A DNA stretch of 64,000 nt, taken from assembly GCF_009749385.1 (NCBI RefSeq), contig NZ_WBIN01000011.1:62001-126000 (forward strand), read 5' to 3'. Numbering within the stretch: the first letter of the stretch is position 1; each line of letters starts with the position of its first letter. A program made the position numbers and the translations under genes. Positions 1-7,815 of the stretch are shown here, one piece after another. This DNA comes from Agromyces allii. Lineage in GTDB: Bacteria > Actinomycetota > Actinomycetes > Actinomycetales > Microbacteriaceae. The notes under the pieces are model-generated. The model saw only the letters and a program-made list of their open reading frames with translations. It ran no database searches and was not told the DNA's origin.

Positions 1-2648
1 GGAAGCGAGTCGGGCAGGGTCACCGTGACGATGCCGTCGAGGCCGACTGCGGCCGAGCCGAGCGAGGTCGGGGTCGAGTACACCCAGCCCCAGACCGTCT
101 CGCCGGCGTGCGCGACGCCCACGTTCACGGGCAGCTTCGCACCGGGCACGGCCGTCGCGGGAGCCGTGACGCCGCCGCGGTTCGCGTCGGTGAGCAGCGC
201 CTCGTCGATCGGCGCGGGCGCGGTGCCCGGGTCGGTCGGGTCGGTCGGGTCGGTCGGGTCGGTCGGGTCGGTCGGATCCGTCGGGTCCGTCGGGTCGGTC
301 GGGTCCGTCGGGTCGGTGACGACCGCGCCGGGCAGCGTGCCGGTGCGCAGTGCGCCCGGACGCTCGCCGTCGGCGAACCACCACACCGGGCGGGTCGTGA
401 CGAGCGACGGCGCGGGGTCGGCCGAGCTCAGCGACGCCGGAGCGGTCGCGAAGCCCTCGTTGTTGAGGTTCGGCATGCCGGCCGGTCGTGCGACGTGCAC
501 GATCGTGGGCTCGGCGCCCGTGAACGCGATGCGCGCGGCCTCGCCCTCGCAGCCGTTGTCGCACACGGCCCAGAGCTGGTCGAGCACGGTGTCGTAGTCG
601 AGGGCCATGACGCCACCGAGACCGGGGTCGATCGAGGCGACCTGGGCGAACGAGCCATCGGTGTTCAGCGCATACGCGTAGACCACGCCGTTGTCCTCGA
701 CCGCGACGAAGAACAGGCCGTCGCCGTGACCGGGGTAGTCGGCGGGGTCGTAGATCGCACCCGTGTTGGCGTCGACGAGGCCCTTCAGGTCGCTGTCGGC
801 GACCCACTCGACAGCCTCGAGGCCCGTGTTCGCGGCGACCTGCGGCAGCGAGGCGGTGAGGTCCCACTCCTGTGCGGCGACGACGTCGGGGCCTGCGGCC
901 TCGGGGTCGACGGCGAGGATCGTGTTCTGGTTCACGCCCTTGTTCGCGTTGTCGCGCTCGGAGGCGATGTAGATGCGGCCGTCGTTCGCGACCGTGATGC
1001 CCTCGGTGTCGGGGCCGGCCTTGGCCGGGCTGCCGGCGTCGCGCTGGAACCGCACGCGCTTGCCCTCGGTCCAGCCGTCGGCGAACGAGACGCCGCCGTC
1101 GGCCTTCGCGTCGAGCTTCCAGAACGTGCCCGTGCCGTTGTCGACGGCCCAGAGCACGACGCCGTCGGCCGTCTGCTGGGTGTCGAGGCCCGACGAGTCG
1201 CTGAGGAACATGGCCGCCTCGTCGACGACCGTCACGTCGGCCGCACCGGGCCAGGCCACGACGACGGGATCGGTCGGGTCGGTCGGGTCGGTCGGATCCG
1301 TCGGGCCGGTGCCGCACGCGTTCGCAGCACCCTTGGTCGAGGTCGCGGCGTCGACGAACGCGCCGGTGCCCTCGGGGCAGCGCGCCCAGGTGACGGCGGC
1401 GTGCGCGGTCCACGCGTACTCGACGACCGTGAGGCCGACCGCATTGCGGATCGTCGCGACATCCGCCGCTCCGAGTCCGAACGAGAAGTGCGTCGCGCCG
1501 TCGAACACGAAACGCGCACCCGGTGCGAGCAGGGTTCCGGATGCCACCGGCGTGACGTCGGCGGCGTGACCCACGGGGTCGTTGTCCATGAGGGTCCAGC
1601 CCGACAGGTCCACGGGCGTCGCGCCCGTGTTGATGACCTCGACCCAGTCGGTCGCGTCGCCGTTGGACTCGACCTCGTTGATCGCGATCGCGGGCAGCAC
1701 GCAGTCGTTCGCCGCGCCGGGCGTCACGCGTGCGAGCGCGAAGTCGCCGGTCGCGTCGGGGCAGCGCGCGTAGCTCGCCGCGGCCTCGTTGCCGTCGATG
1801 GCCGGGTGGCCGTTCCAGGTGTAGCTGTCGAGCAGCGTTCCGGCCTTGTCGAAGATGCGGATCGAGTCGGACCCGCCGATGCCGATCGCGGCCTGGAACT
1901 CGAGGGGCGCGCCCGCGGCATCCGCACCTATGGTCGAGGCCTCGACGACGAGACGCTGGCCTGCGGCGATCGAGGCGCCCGAGGCGAAGTACCAGCGGTG
2001 GTCGTCGCTGTTGTCGCGCACCTCGTAGCCGCTCAGGTCGACGGCGCTCTCGCCCGGATTGATGAGCTCGATCCAGTCGGCGGGGCCCGAGTCGACCTCG
2101 TTCAGCACGACCGAACCGGGCTTCGCGGGCTCCTCAGGGGCGGCGCAGACGTTCGCAGAGCCGAGTGTCACGGCCGTGGCGTGCGCCCACGCGCCGCCGT
2201 CGGCGCAGCGCGACCAGTCGGCGAGCGGTGCGGTCGCCAGGTAGGCGTAGGAGTCGACGACGGCGTTCGCCGCATCGACGAGCACGACCTCGTCGCCCTT
2301 GCCGAGCCCGAACGGGAATCCGAGCGGCGTGGCGTCCTTCTGGAGCACGAGGAAGCCGCCCGCCGCGAGCGTCGTGCCCGCCGGGATCGTGCCGCGTTCG
2401 ACGCGCTTGTCGTCCATGACGGCCCAGCCCGAGACATCCACCGGTGCGGATGACGCGTTGAAGAGTTCGATCGAGTCGACGGTGCCGTGCGTGACGGTGT
2501 CGTAGACGATCTCGTTGACGACGACGCCGGGTGCGGCACCGTCTGCGGCGAGCGCCGCGCCGGGCGTCGCGAGCAGCGCCGCGCCGGAGGTCACGGCGAG
2601 CGCCGCGACCATCGCGGACGCACGACGGATGGATGGGGAGAAGGGCAT
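1..2648 (-). CDS. secreted lamin-tail-domain protein, C-terminus off the left edge
   Basis: Secreted or wall-linked protein; 882 codons are visible and the C-terminus lies outside. The ATG at 2648 follows AGGAG by 7 nt and opens a signal peptide (Arg8-Arg9, hydrophobic core, ALA cleavage site near residue 34). Three lamin-tail (LTD) domains follow, starting near residues 41, 182 and 323, each with an N-E strand and a later D-[LV]-SG-[WY] strand. A short Thr-Asp-Pro linker (four units, near residue 450) leads to a 300-residue region with DTEGITV, GLEAVEW and NNEGFA motifs, resembling esterase-like/phytase-type propellers. A longer linker of about ten TDP units follows near residue 780. LTD modules are often found on secreted nucleases and phosphoesterases; the activity here is not established. 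Confidence 0.85.
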   Translation of the reverse strand, partial: MPFSPSIRRASAMVAALAVTSGAALLATPGAALAADGAAPGVVVNEIVYDTVTHGTVDSIELFNASSAPVDVSGWAVMDDKRVERGTIPAGTTLAAGGFLVLQKDATPLGFPFGLGKGDEVVLVDAANAVVDSYAYLATAPLADWSRCADGGAWAHATAVTLGSANVCAAPEEPAKPGSVVLNEVDSGPADWIELINPGESAVDLSGYEVRDNSDDHRWYFASGASIAAGQRLVVEASTIGADAAGAPLEFQAAIGIGGSDSIRIFDKAGTLLDSYTWNGHPAIDGNEAAASYARCPDATGDFALARVTPGAANDCVLPAIAINEVESNGDATDWVEVINTGATPVDLSGWTLMDNDPVGHAADVTPVASGTLLAPGARFVFDGATHFSFGLGAADVATIRNAVGLTVVEYAWTAHAAVTWARCPEGTGAFVDAATSTKGAANACGTGPTDPTDPTDPTDPVVVAWPGAADVTVVDEAAMFLSDSSGLDTQQTADGVVLWAVDNGTGTFWKLDAKADGGVSFADGWTEGKRVRFQRDAGSPAKAGPDTEGITVANDGRIYIASERDNANKGVNQNTILAVDPEAAGPDVVAAQEWDLTASLPQVAANTGLEAVEWVADSDLKGLVDANTGAIYDPADYPGHGDGLFFVAVEDNGVVYAYALNTDGSFAQVASIDPGLGGVMALDYDTVLDQLWAVCDNGCEGEAARIAFTGAEPTIVHVARPAGMPNLNNEGFATAPASLSSADPAPSLVTTRPVWWFADGERPGALRTGTLPGAVVTDPTDPTDPTDPTDPTDPTDPTDPTDPTDPGTAPAPIDEALLTDANRGGVTAPATAVPGAKLPVNVGVAHAGETVWGWVYSTPTSLGSAAVGLDGIVTVTLPDSL
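230..317. repeat. 9-bp minisatellite encoding (Thr-Asp-Pro)n
   Basis: About ten near-identical 9-bp units (GTCGGGTCG type on the plus strand) inside the LTD gene encode a TDP spacer. A shorter array of the same unit lies at about 1267-1305. Some units carry synonymous changes (GGATCC, GGGTCC). The unit is a multiple of three, so changes in copy number keep the reading frame. Confidence 0.9.
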
Positions 2649-2823
2649 GGAGGGGCTCCTGACGAGATGTGAGGGGTCGCCGCCTACTCGACCGTTCGGC
2701 GCTGAACGGAGGGTTTCGCCACGGTGAACCGCCGGGGGCACCGCCGTGTCGAGGTGGTGCGCCGCGGCCCGTCGCGGGCCTCAGAGGTGAGGCGGCGTCC
2801 GTCAGCCCGTCAGACGCCAGCCG

Positions 2824-3255
2824 TCAGGCGTCGAGCGCGCCGGCCGCGCACAGTCGCGAGCGCACCCAGCCGGCGGCTTCTGACTGCGCGAGTTCGCCCG
2901 TGCGGATCACGCGCACGAACTCGATCGCCTCGGCGCTGAGCCGCCCGTCGGCCGTGTCGGGCCCGTCGCGCAGCACGTACGTGGTGAGCCATTGCGCCAG
3001 CCGACCGCCGACGCGGGCCGCGACCGCGACGGTGCCCGCGAAGTGCCGCGCCTGCCCGTTGGTGTCGTCGTCGAACTCGGCACGGAATCCGCGCCCCCTG
3101 AACCGGTTGCTGCCTCCCGACGCGGCATCCGTGAACCAGAACACGCCGCGCCGCACGCCGCCGACGCGCCCGAGCTCCTTCAGGAAGTGCCGGTCGGTGT
3201 GCCCGCGCCGGGCGAGCTGCTCGATCGAGTCCGCGAGGGCGGCGCAGGCGTCCAT
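2824..3255 (-). CDS. hypothetical protein, 143 aa
   Basis: I do not recognise this protein. It begins MDACAALADSIEQLARRG, has a central stretch rich in Arg, Phe and Gly (RHFLKELGRVGG, then an Asp-rich turn before QARHFAG), and ends in a helical region; no signal peptide or membrane segment is seen. The ATG at 3255 is chosen because TACGGT, a good -10 box, lies 6 nt upstream and there is no clear Shine-Dalgarno, as expected for a leaderless message. Codon use matches its neighbours. It stands alone between the LTD gene and the ArsR gene. Confidence 0.6.
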   Translation of the reverse strand: MDACAALADSIEQLARRGHTDRHFLKELGRVGGVRRGVFWFTDAASGGSNRFRGRGFRAEFDDDTNGQARHFAGTVAVAARVGGRLAQWLTTYVLRDGPDTADGRLSAEAIEFVRVIRTGELAQSEAAGWVRSRLCAAGALDA

Positions 3256-3261
3256 CCGTCC

Positions 3262-3267
3262 ACCGTA
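3262..3267 (-). promoter_or_regulatory. leaderless -10 box for the 143-aa gene
   Basis: TACGGT, then 6 nt (GGACGG), then ATG on the minus strand; this places the transcription start at the start codon. Confidence 0.5.
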
Positions 3268-3474
3268 TCCGGCGAGCGGGATCCCCTGGACGCACGTTCC
3301 CCGCTGCGGCGCATGCGCAACGCGGCGCAACTCCGGACACGGACGACGACATGCGGACGAACAGGTGCCGGGGCGCGGCGTGTCGTCGGCGGCATCCTGA
3401 GTCGCGCACGTGAAGTCGCACGGCTGGACCGCGACGAGAGACCCCGCGACATCCGGCGAGCGGGGGTCGCGCCG

Positions 3475-3792
3475 TCAGAGCCCCTCGGCGATCTCCCTGA
3501 TCGCGGCGAGGCGACGGTCCCACTGGGCGCCGACGGTCTCGAGGCCGCGCGCGGTCTCGGTGAGCTGCGCGCCGATCACCCGGAAGCGCACCTCGCGGCC
3601 GACGCGCACGGGCTCGACGAGGCCGACCTCCTGCAGCACGGCGAGGTGCTTGGCGATGGCCTGACGCGTCACGGGCAGGCGCCCGGCGAGGGCGGACGCC
3701 GAGGCGTCGCCCTCGCCGAGTGCGGCCAGGATCGACCACCGGGTCTCGTCGCCGAGGGCGGCGAACACCGGAACCAGCGTCTCGGATGTCAC
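3475..3792 (-). CDS. ArsR-family transcriptional regulator
   Basis: Small winged-helix repressor of 105 aa. The N-terminal ALGDETRWSILAAL segment and the recognition helix region VTRQAIAKHLAVLQEVGLV are typical of the ArsR subgroup that pairs with SRPBCC (AHSA1) proteins. No metal-binding Cys pair is visible in the helix, so it is probably not a metal sensor. It starts at a GTG that overlaps the stop of the SRPBCC gene (GTGA), so the two are co-transcribed and translationally coupled. The two inverted repeats upstream of the pair are plausible autoregulatory operators. Confidence 0.9.
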   Translation of the reverse strand: MTSETLVPVFAALGDETRWSILAALGEGDASASALAGRLPVTRQAIAKHLAVLQEVGLVEPVRVGREVRFRVIGAQLTETARGLETVGAQWDRRLAAIREIAEGL

Positions 3793-4265
3793 GCGTCGCC
3801 CTCGAGCAGGGCGACGAGCTTGTCGAGCTCGGAGACCCAGCCCTCGGCGTGCTCGGCCATGTTCTTCGCCGGGTCGGAGGTGCGGTCGAAGCCGGTCTCG
3901 ACCACCGTGAGCTCGGTGCCGCCCTCGACGGCCTCGAGCGTGAAGGTGAAGACGGTGGCGTGGTCGTCGAGCTCGTCGCGCAGGTGCCCGAGCGCGTCGT
4001 CGTTGCCCCAGCGGTAGGAGATGCTGCGGGGCGCGTCGACGGCCTCGATGGCGAGCGGCACCCGGCCGTAGCCCTCGAACGTGATGCTGCCCCGTGCGCC
4101 GGGGCCCGCGCCGTCGAGCTCGGTGCGGCCGAACCAGCGCGAGATGTGCGCGGGTTCGGTCACGGCCTGCCAGACCTTCTCGACGGGTGCGGCGATGCGG
4201 ATGGTGCGGCGCACCGCGTAGGCAGCCTCGTCGACGACGGATGCCTGATTGTCGGTCATGCTCAT
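3789..4265 (-). CDS. SRPBCC (AHSA1-like) domain protein
   Basis: A 158-aa START-like fold protein. It opens with a YAVRRTIRIAAPVEKVWQAVTEP strand-helix unit split by the usual ISRWFGR motif, and ends with the AEGWVSELDKLVALLE helix that forms the ligand cavity lid in AHSA1/CalC-type proteins. The ATG at 4265 has GAGAGGAA about 10 nt upstream; a second ATG two codons later is also possible. It is the first gene of a two-gene operon with the ArsR regulator. These pairs are common in actinobacteria; the ligand is unknown. Confidence 0.88.
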   Translation of the reverse strand: MSMTDNQASVVDEAAYAVRRTIRIAAPVEKVWQAVTEPAHISRWFGRTELDGAGPGARGSITFEGYGRVPLAIEAVDAPRSISYRWGNDDALGHLRDELDDHATVFTFTLEAVEGGTELTVVETGFDRTSDPAKNMAEHAEGWVSELDKLVALLEGDA

Positions 4266-4291
4266 GATTCTCGTTCCTCTCGGTCGATCAG

Positions 4292-4341
4292 TGCAACCCC
4301 AGAGTTGCATGTTGTCGACCGATGCGCAACCCATCAGTTGC
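4292..4341. promoter_or_regulatory. two tandem inverted repeats, probable ArsR operators
   Basis: TGCAAC-N6-GTTGCA (4292-4309) and GCAAC-N6-GTTGC (4326-4341) lie upstream of the SRPBCC-ArsR operon. Their centres are 33 bp apart, about three helical turns, so a dimer could bind each site on the same DNA face. Confidence 0.55.
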
Positions 4342-4378
4342 ACTTCATTCGCATCAAGCGAATCGGACCGCGCCCACG

Positions 4379-5029
4379 TCAGACCGGACGCACCGGCTGC
4401 CGGAGCACCGTGCGCAGCTTCTCGGGCGCCGTGCGCCGGGCGTCGCCGAGGTAGACCTCGTGATGCGGACCGTTGAAGGCGAACCCGTGCTGCGGCATCC
4501 ACTCGTCGTGCAGCCGCGCGAGGGTCGGCGCCTCGTCGTCGTACGACCCGACGTGCAGGATCTGCACCGATGACCCCTCGACGAGGTGCTCGAGGCGCAG
4601 CAGGTCGAGGGCCGGATTCGGTTCGACCCCGGCCTTCACCGCCTTCGCCCTGGCCGCCTCGACACCGGCGGCGACCGCCGGCTCGTCGATCCAGTCGGGC
4701 TGGTTCACGAGCATCGTCCAGCTCCAGGCGCCCTTGTCGCGCGCGACGAACGCAGCCCGGTCGTCGGCCCACCACAGCCCCTCGAGCGGTGCGACCGCGA
4801 AGTCCCGGCCCAGCTCGCGCTTGCTCGCGAACTTCACCGCGTACGCGACGCCGAACAGCGCCTCGACCGCTCGCGTGTACGTCTCGGCCGTGTTCGGGTC
4901 GCCGTATCCGTCGATCGCGAGGTAGCGCAGCGGCGGCACGTCGACGACGACGAACTCCCTCGCCGAGGGCGCGTACAGCGCCCGGTGCTCACGCTTGACG
5001 TCGTACTTCTCACTCGCGGGTCCGGTCAT
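4379..5029 (-). CDS. GyrI-like small-molecule-binding domain protein
   Basis: A 216-aa cytosolic protein of the GyrI-like (YjcQ/TetR-independent SMB) type. It carries VVVDVPPLRYLAIDGYGDPN near the N-terminus, a central WWADDRAAF segment and the C-terminal HDEWMPQHGFAFNGPHHEVYLGD signature of this family, which binds small aromatic or cationic compounds. The ATG at 5029 is preferred over one 21 codons upstream: TACGCT sits 7 nt before it and the sequence from MTGPASEKYD is what family members begin with. It lies downstream of the racemase/cyclodeaminase pair and has its own promoter. Confidence 0.85.
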   Translation of the reverse strand: MTGPASEKYDVKREHRALYAPSAREFVVVDVPPLRYLAIDGYGDPNTAETYTRAVEALFGVAYAVKFASKRELGRDFAVAPLEGLWWADDRAAFVARDKGAWSWTMLVNQPDWIDEPAVAAGVEAARAKAVKAGVEPNPALDLLRLEHLVEGSSVQILHVGSYDDEAPTLARLHDEWMPQHGFAFNGPHHEVYLGDARRTAPEKLRTVLRQPVRPV

Positions 5030-5036
5030 GCCGCCG

Positions 5037-5042
5037 AGCGTA
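5037..5042 (-). promoter_or_regulatory. leaderless -10 box for the GyrI-like gene
   Basis: TACGCT, 7 nt, ATG on the minus strand, with no purine-rich Shine-Dalgarno between them. Confidence 0.5.
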
Positions 5043-5098
5043 CGCCGGGCCGAGGACAGGACGTGTCCGGATGCCGCGGTCCGGCGCCGCACGCTCCG

Positions 5099-6100
5099 TC
5101 AGCGCGCGAGCGCGGTGCGCCCGACGACCGCGTCCTCCCACGACATGCCCGTGGTCTTCACGACGAGCGGTCGAACGGCGTCGGCGTCGGCGTCGACGCC
5201 CGCGCCTGCGGCCGCCCACCGCCCCGTCACGACGTCGGCGAGCGGCACGAGCGCGGCCGGCGCGAGCACGCCCTCGTGCACCGCGAGCACGACGTCGCCG
5301 GCCTCGCGGAGCGCGGTGACCACGTCTTCGACGACGACGTCCGCGCGCGCCATGAGCGCCGAGTCCAGCTCGCGGGCGTCGGGCTCGTGCGATCCGACGG
5401 CGACGACCACGACGTCGTCGGCGAGCAGCGTCGAGTCGAACAGCGGCTCGCGCGCGGTCGTCGCGCAGACGACGAGCCCGGCCCGCCCGAGCACGAGGGC
5501 GACGGATGCCGCGTCGGCCGCCGCGACGAACTCGCCGCCGTCCAGCACGGCGGGGTCGCCCGGCGCCCGGCGCGCGACGTGCGTCACGCGCCCGAGCGTC
5601 AGCTCGGGGCAGACCTCGCGCAGCGCCTCGACGTGCGCGATCGCCTGCGGCCCGGTGCCGAACACGACCACGTCGAGCGGCTCGGCGGTCCCTGCCGCCG
5701 TCGGGACCGCAGCCCGTGCGGCCGCCCGTTCGACGAGCGCCCGCCGCGCACCGACCATCGACACCGCGGGGGTGCGGATGCCCGTGAGCACCGAGCCGTC
5801 GAGCACGAGCACCGGCGCCATCGTGTCGGCGTCGAACACGAGGTGCACGCCCTGGATGCGCGGCAGCCCGCGCGCGGGGTTGCCGGGTGCGACGGTGAGC
5901 ACCTTGACCCCGACGGCGTCGCCGACGGCCGAGGGCATGAGCAGCGCCTCCGCGGTTCCGAGGGGCGACGCGGTGCGCGGCACGTCGGTCGACGGGTCGA
6001 ACCCGTCGAGCAGTGCGGCCTCGAGCGCGTCGACGGCCGAACGGTAGCCCAGCCGCGAACGCGTGCCCGCGGCATCCAGCACCTCGATGCGGGCGCTCAT
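5099..6100 (-). CDS. ornithine cyclodeaminase/mu-crystallin family protein
   Basis: A 333-aa NAD(P)-dependent enzyme of the OCD/mu-crystallin family. Visible features are the N-terminal substrate domain with GVKVLTVAPGNPARGLPRIQG, the cofactor motif VVVFGTGPQAIAHVEAL, and the AVGSHEPDARELD loop. Next to a proline-racemase-family gene, the best-supported roles are delta-1-pyrroline-2-carboxylate reductase or a related imino-acid reductase in hydroxyproline or proline metabolism; this is an inference from context. Its ATG overlaps the racemase stop as ATGA, so it is the second gene of a coupled pair. Confidence 0.88.
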   Translation of the reverse strand: MSARIEVLDAAGTRSRLGYRSAVDALEAALLDGFDPSTDVPRTASPLGTAEALLMPSAVGDAVGVKVLTVAPGNPARGLPRIQGVHLVFDADTMAPVLVLDGSVLTGIRTPAVSMVGARRALVERAAARAAVPTAAGTAEPLDVVVFGTGPQAIAHVEALREVCPELTLGRVTHVARRAPGDPAVLDGGEFVAAADAASVALVLGRAGLVVCATTAREPLFDSTLLADDVVVVAVGSHEPDARELDSALMARADVVVEDVVTALREAGDVVLAVHEGVLAPAALVPLADVVTGRWAAAGAGVDADADAVRPLVVKTTGMSWEDAVVGRTALAR

Positions 6101-7113
6101 CGCAGCACGAACCCGGGCACGAGCGGATCCCGCGGATCGACCGTGAACGTCGAGGTGCCCGTGCGGTAGGCCATGCCGGTGACGACGGGCACGACGCCCT
6201 CGCCGACCCGCTCGATCGCCCGGGCGTGGAACCTCGACCCGACGATCGAGTCGTGCACGAGCGTCTCGCCGAACTCGAGCTCGCCCTGCGCGGTGAGGGC
6301 CGCGACGCGCGCCGCCGTGCCCGACCCGCAGGGCGACCGGTCGAGCTCGCCGTCGGCGAAGACGGTCGCGTTGCGCTGGTGCAGGCGCCCGTCGGCGTCA
6401 CGGCCGAGGCGCTCGAACAGGATCGTGCCGTAGATGCCGCTCAGGCGCGGGTCGGTCGGGTGCTGCGCGGCATCCGAGTCGTCGAGGAGCCACTTGACCT
6501 CGCGTCCGAGCGCGATGATCTCGGCGACGTCGGCCGGCTCGATCGACAGCCCCACCTGGGCGACGTCGAGCATCGCGTAGTTCGCCCCGCCGTAGGCGAC
6601 ATCGACCGTCAGCTCGCCTCTGCCGGTGGACACGCGCAGGCCCTCGGCCACGAGCCGGCTCGGCACGTTGACGAAGTCGACGCTCGTGACCGTGCCCGAG
6701 TCGTCGGTCGAGACGCGTGCCGTGACCCGGCCCGACGGCACGTCGATGACGACCTCGGTCACGCCGCTCGGGTCGACGGCGACGAGCCCGGTCTCGACCG
6801 CCCACGCGCCGAGCGCGATCGTGCCGTGCCCGCAGGCCGTCGAGAAGCCGTCCTTGTGCCAGAACAGCACGCCGAGATGCGCGCCCGCGTCGTCGGGCGG
6901 CGTGATGAACCCGCCGTACATGTCGGCGTGGCCGCGCGGCTCGAAGCACAGCAGCCGGCGCAGCCCGTCGACGGCGGCGTCTCCGATCGCGAACGCACGG
7001 CGGTCGGCCACCGTCGCGCCCTCGATCGGCACTCCCGGGTCGGCGACGATCCGGAACGGCTCGCCTGCCGTGTGGTAGTCGACGGTGCTGATCGGGCGCT
7101 CGCTTCGCGTCAT
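6097..7113 (-). CDS. proline racemase family enzyme (probable hydroxyproline 2-epimerase)
   Basis: A 338-aa cofactor-independent enzyme. Both catalytic cysteines are present: Cys94 in STACGHGT and Cys262 in DRSPCGSGT. Keeping both cysteines fits a racemase/epimerase (proline racemase or 4-hydroxyproline 2-epimerase). Trans-3-hydroxyproline dehydratases of this family usually replace one of them. The YHTAGEPFRIV start and HADMYGGFITPP segment are typical. It leads a two-gene operon with the OCD-family gene. No imino-acid transporter lies nearby, so the substrate must enter by other means or come from inside the cell. Confidence 0.9.
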   Translation of the reverse strand: MTRSERPISTVDYHTAGEPFRIVADPGVPIEGATVADRRAFAIGDAAVDGLRRLLCFEPRGHADMYGGFITPPDDAGAHLGVLFWHKDGFSTACGHGTIALGAWAVETGLVAVDPSGVTEVVIDVPSGRVTARVSTDDSGTVTSVDFVNVPSRLVAEGLRVSTGRGELTVDVAYGGANYAMLDVAQVGLSIEPADVAEIIALGREVKWLLDDSDAAQHPTDPRLSGIYGTILFERLGRDADGRLHQRNATVFADGELDRSPCGSGTAARVAALTAQGELEFGETLVHDSIVGSRFHARAIERVGEGVVPVVTGMAYRTGTSTFTVDPRDPLVPGFVLR

Positions 7114-7223
7114 CAGACCATTCTGCTCCGGCCACGGCCCCCTGCTGACATCCGCACCTCGGCGGCGTAGCGTGATCGGCGACGCGAACCGACCGACCGT
7201 GCCGGCGCGCCAGGGGGTCGACG

Positions 7224-7691
7224 ATGACCGGAATCTCGCCCATCCAGCCGTGCCTGTGGTTCGACGACCAGGCGCGCGAGGCGATGGAGTACTACGTGCA
7301 GGTGTTCCCGAACTCGCGCATCACGTCGATCGAGCCGTACCCCGACGAGTCGCTCGATGCGCACTTCGAGGGCATGGCCGACAAGGTGCTGAACGGGCGG
7401 TTCACGCTGAACGGCGTCGACTTCACGTGCCTCGACGGCGGCCCGCTCTTCATGTTCGACGAGGCGATCTCGTTCGTCGTCTCATGCGCCGACCAGGCCG
7501 AGATCGACCACTACTGGGGCGCGCTCTCGCACGTGCCCGAGTCGGAGCAGTGCGGGTGGTGCAAGGACCGCTTCGGCATCAGCTGGCAGATCATCCCGGC
7601 GAACATGGGCGACCTCACCCGGAGGCCCGAGCAGATCCAGGTGATGATGGCGCAGAAGAAGATCGTCATCGCCGAGCTCGAGAACGCGTGA
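7224..7691 (+). CDS. VOC-family PhnB-like protein
   Basis: A 155-aa vicinal-oxygen-chelate fold protein of the PhnB/3-demethylubiquinone-methyltransferase-like group. Seen directly: the PCLWFDDQAREAMEYYVQVFPNS opening helix (split here at about residue 8-30), the GRFTLNGVDFTCLDGGP strand, and the closing FGISWQIIP strand. AGGGGG lies 7-8 nt before the ATG. The true activity of these proteins is generally unknown; several act as small stress or resistance proteins. It is monocistronic, ending just before a strong hairpin. Confidence 0.88.
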   Translation: MTGISPIQPCLWFDDQAREAMEYYVQVFPNSRITSIEPYPDESLDAHFEGMADKVLNGRFTLNGVDFTCLDGGPLFMFDEAISFVVSCADQAEIDHYWGALSHVPESEQCGWCKDRFGISWQIIPANMGDLTRRPEQIQVMMAQKKIVIAELENA

Positions 7692-7692
7692 G

Positions 7693-7726
7693 ACGGATGC
7701 CGCGGGCGGCCGCCCGCGGCATCCGT
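7693..7726. terminator. 34-bp perfect palindrome between convergent genes
   Basis: Two 17-nt arms with no loop nucleotide excluded: the left arm begins ACGGATGCCGCGGGCGG and the right arm is its exact reverse complement. It starts 1 nt after the VOC stop codon and lies between convergent genes, so it can act as a terminator in both directions. Its outer parts are the GGATGCCGCG/CGCGGCATCC half-sites repeated across the window. Confidence 0.75.
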
Positions 7727-7747
7727 CACCGCTCGTTCACGGCGGGC

Positions 7748-7815
7748 GTCAGCGCCTGTCGATCGTCAGTGCCAGTCGACCGTCAGTGCCCGTCGACGGT
7801 CAGCGCCCGTTGACC
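7748..7815. repeat. four 17-bp tandem repeats over a stop codon
   Basis: Units start at 7748, 7765, 7782 and 7799 (GTCAGCGCCTGTCGATC type, a few differences each). Every unit carries a TGA on the minus strand. The last unit holds the real stop of the PPOX-family gene; the other three are downstream copies. Confidence 0.8.

Noticed and set aside
108..2453. Long plus-strand open frame of 781 codons opposite the lamin-tail gene
   Set aside because: Its product is Arg/Val/Gly-rich with no domain, while the minus strand has a signal peptide and three LTD domains. In very GC-rich DNA the antisense frame is often open.
3789..4775. A longer start for the SRPBCC protein up to 4775
   Set aside because: The extension would overlap the GyrI-like gene and the two operator repeats, and has no domain; the start at 4265 has a ribosome site.
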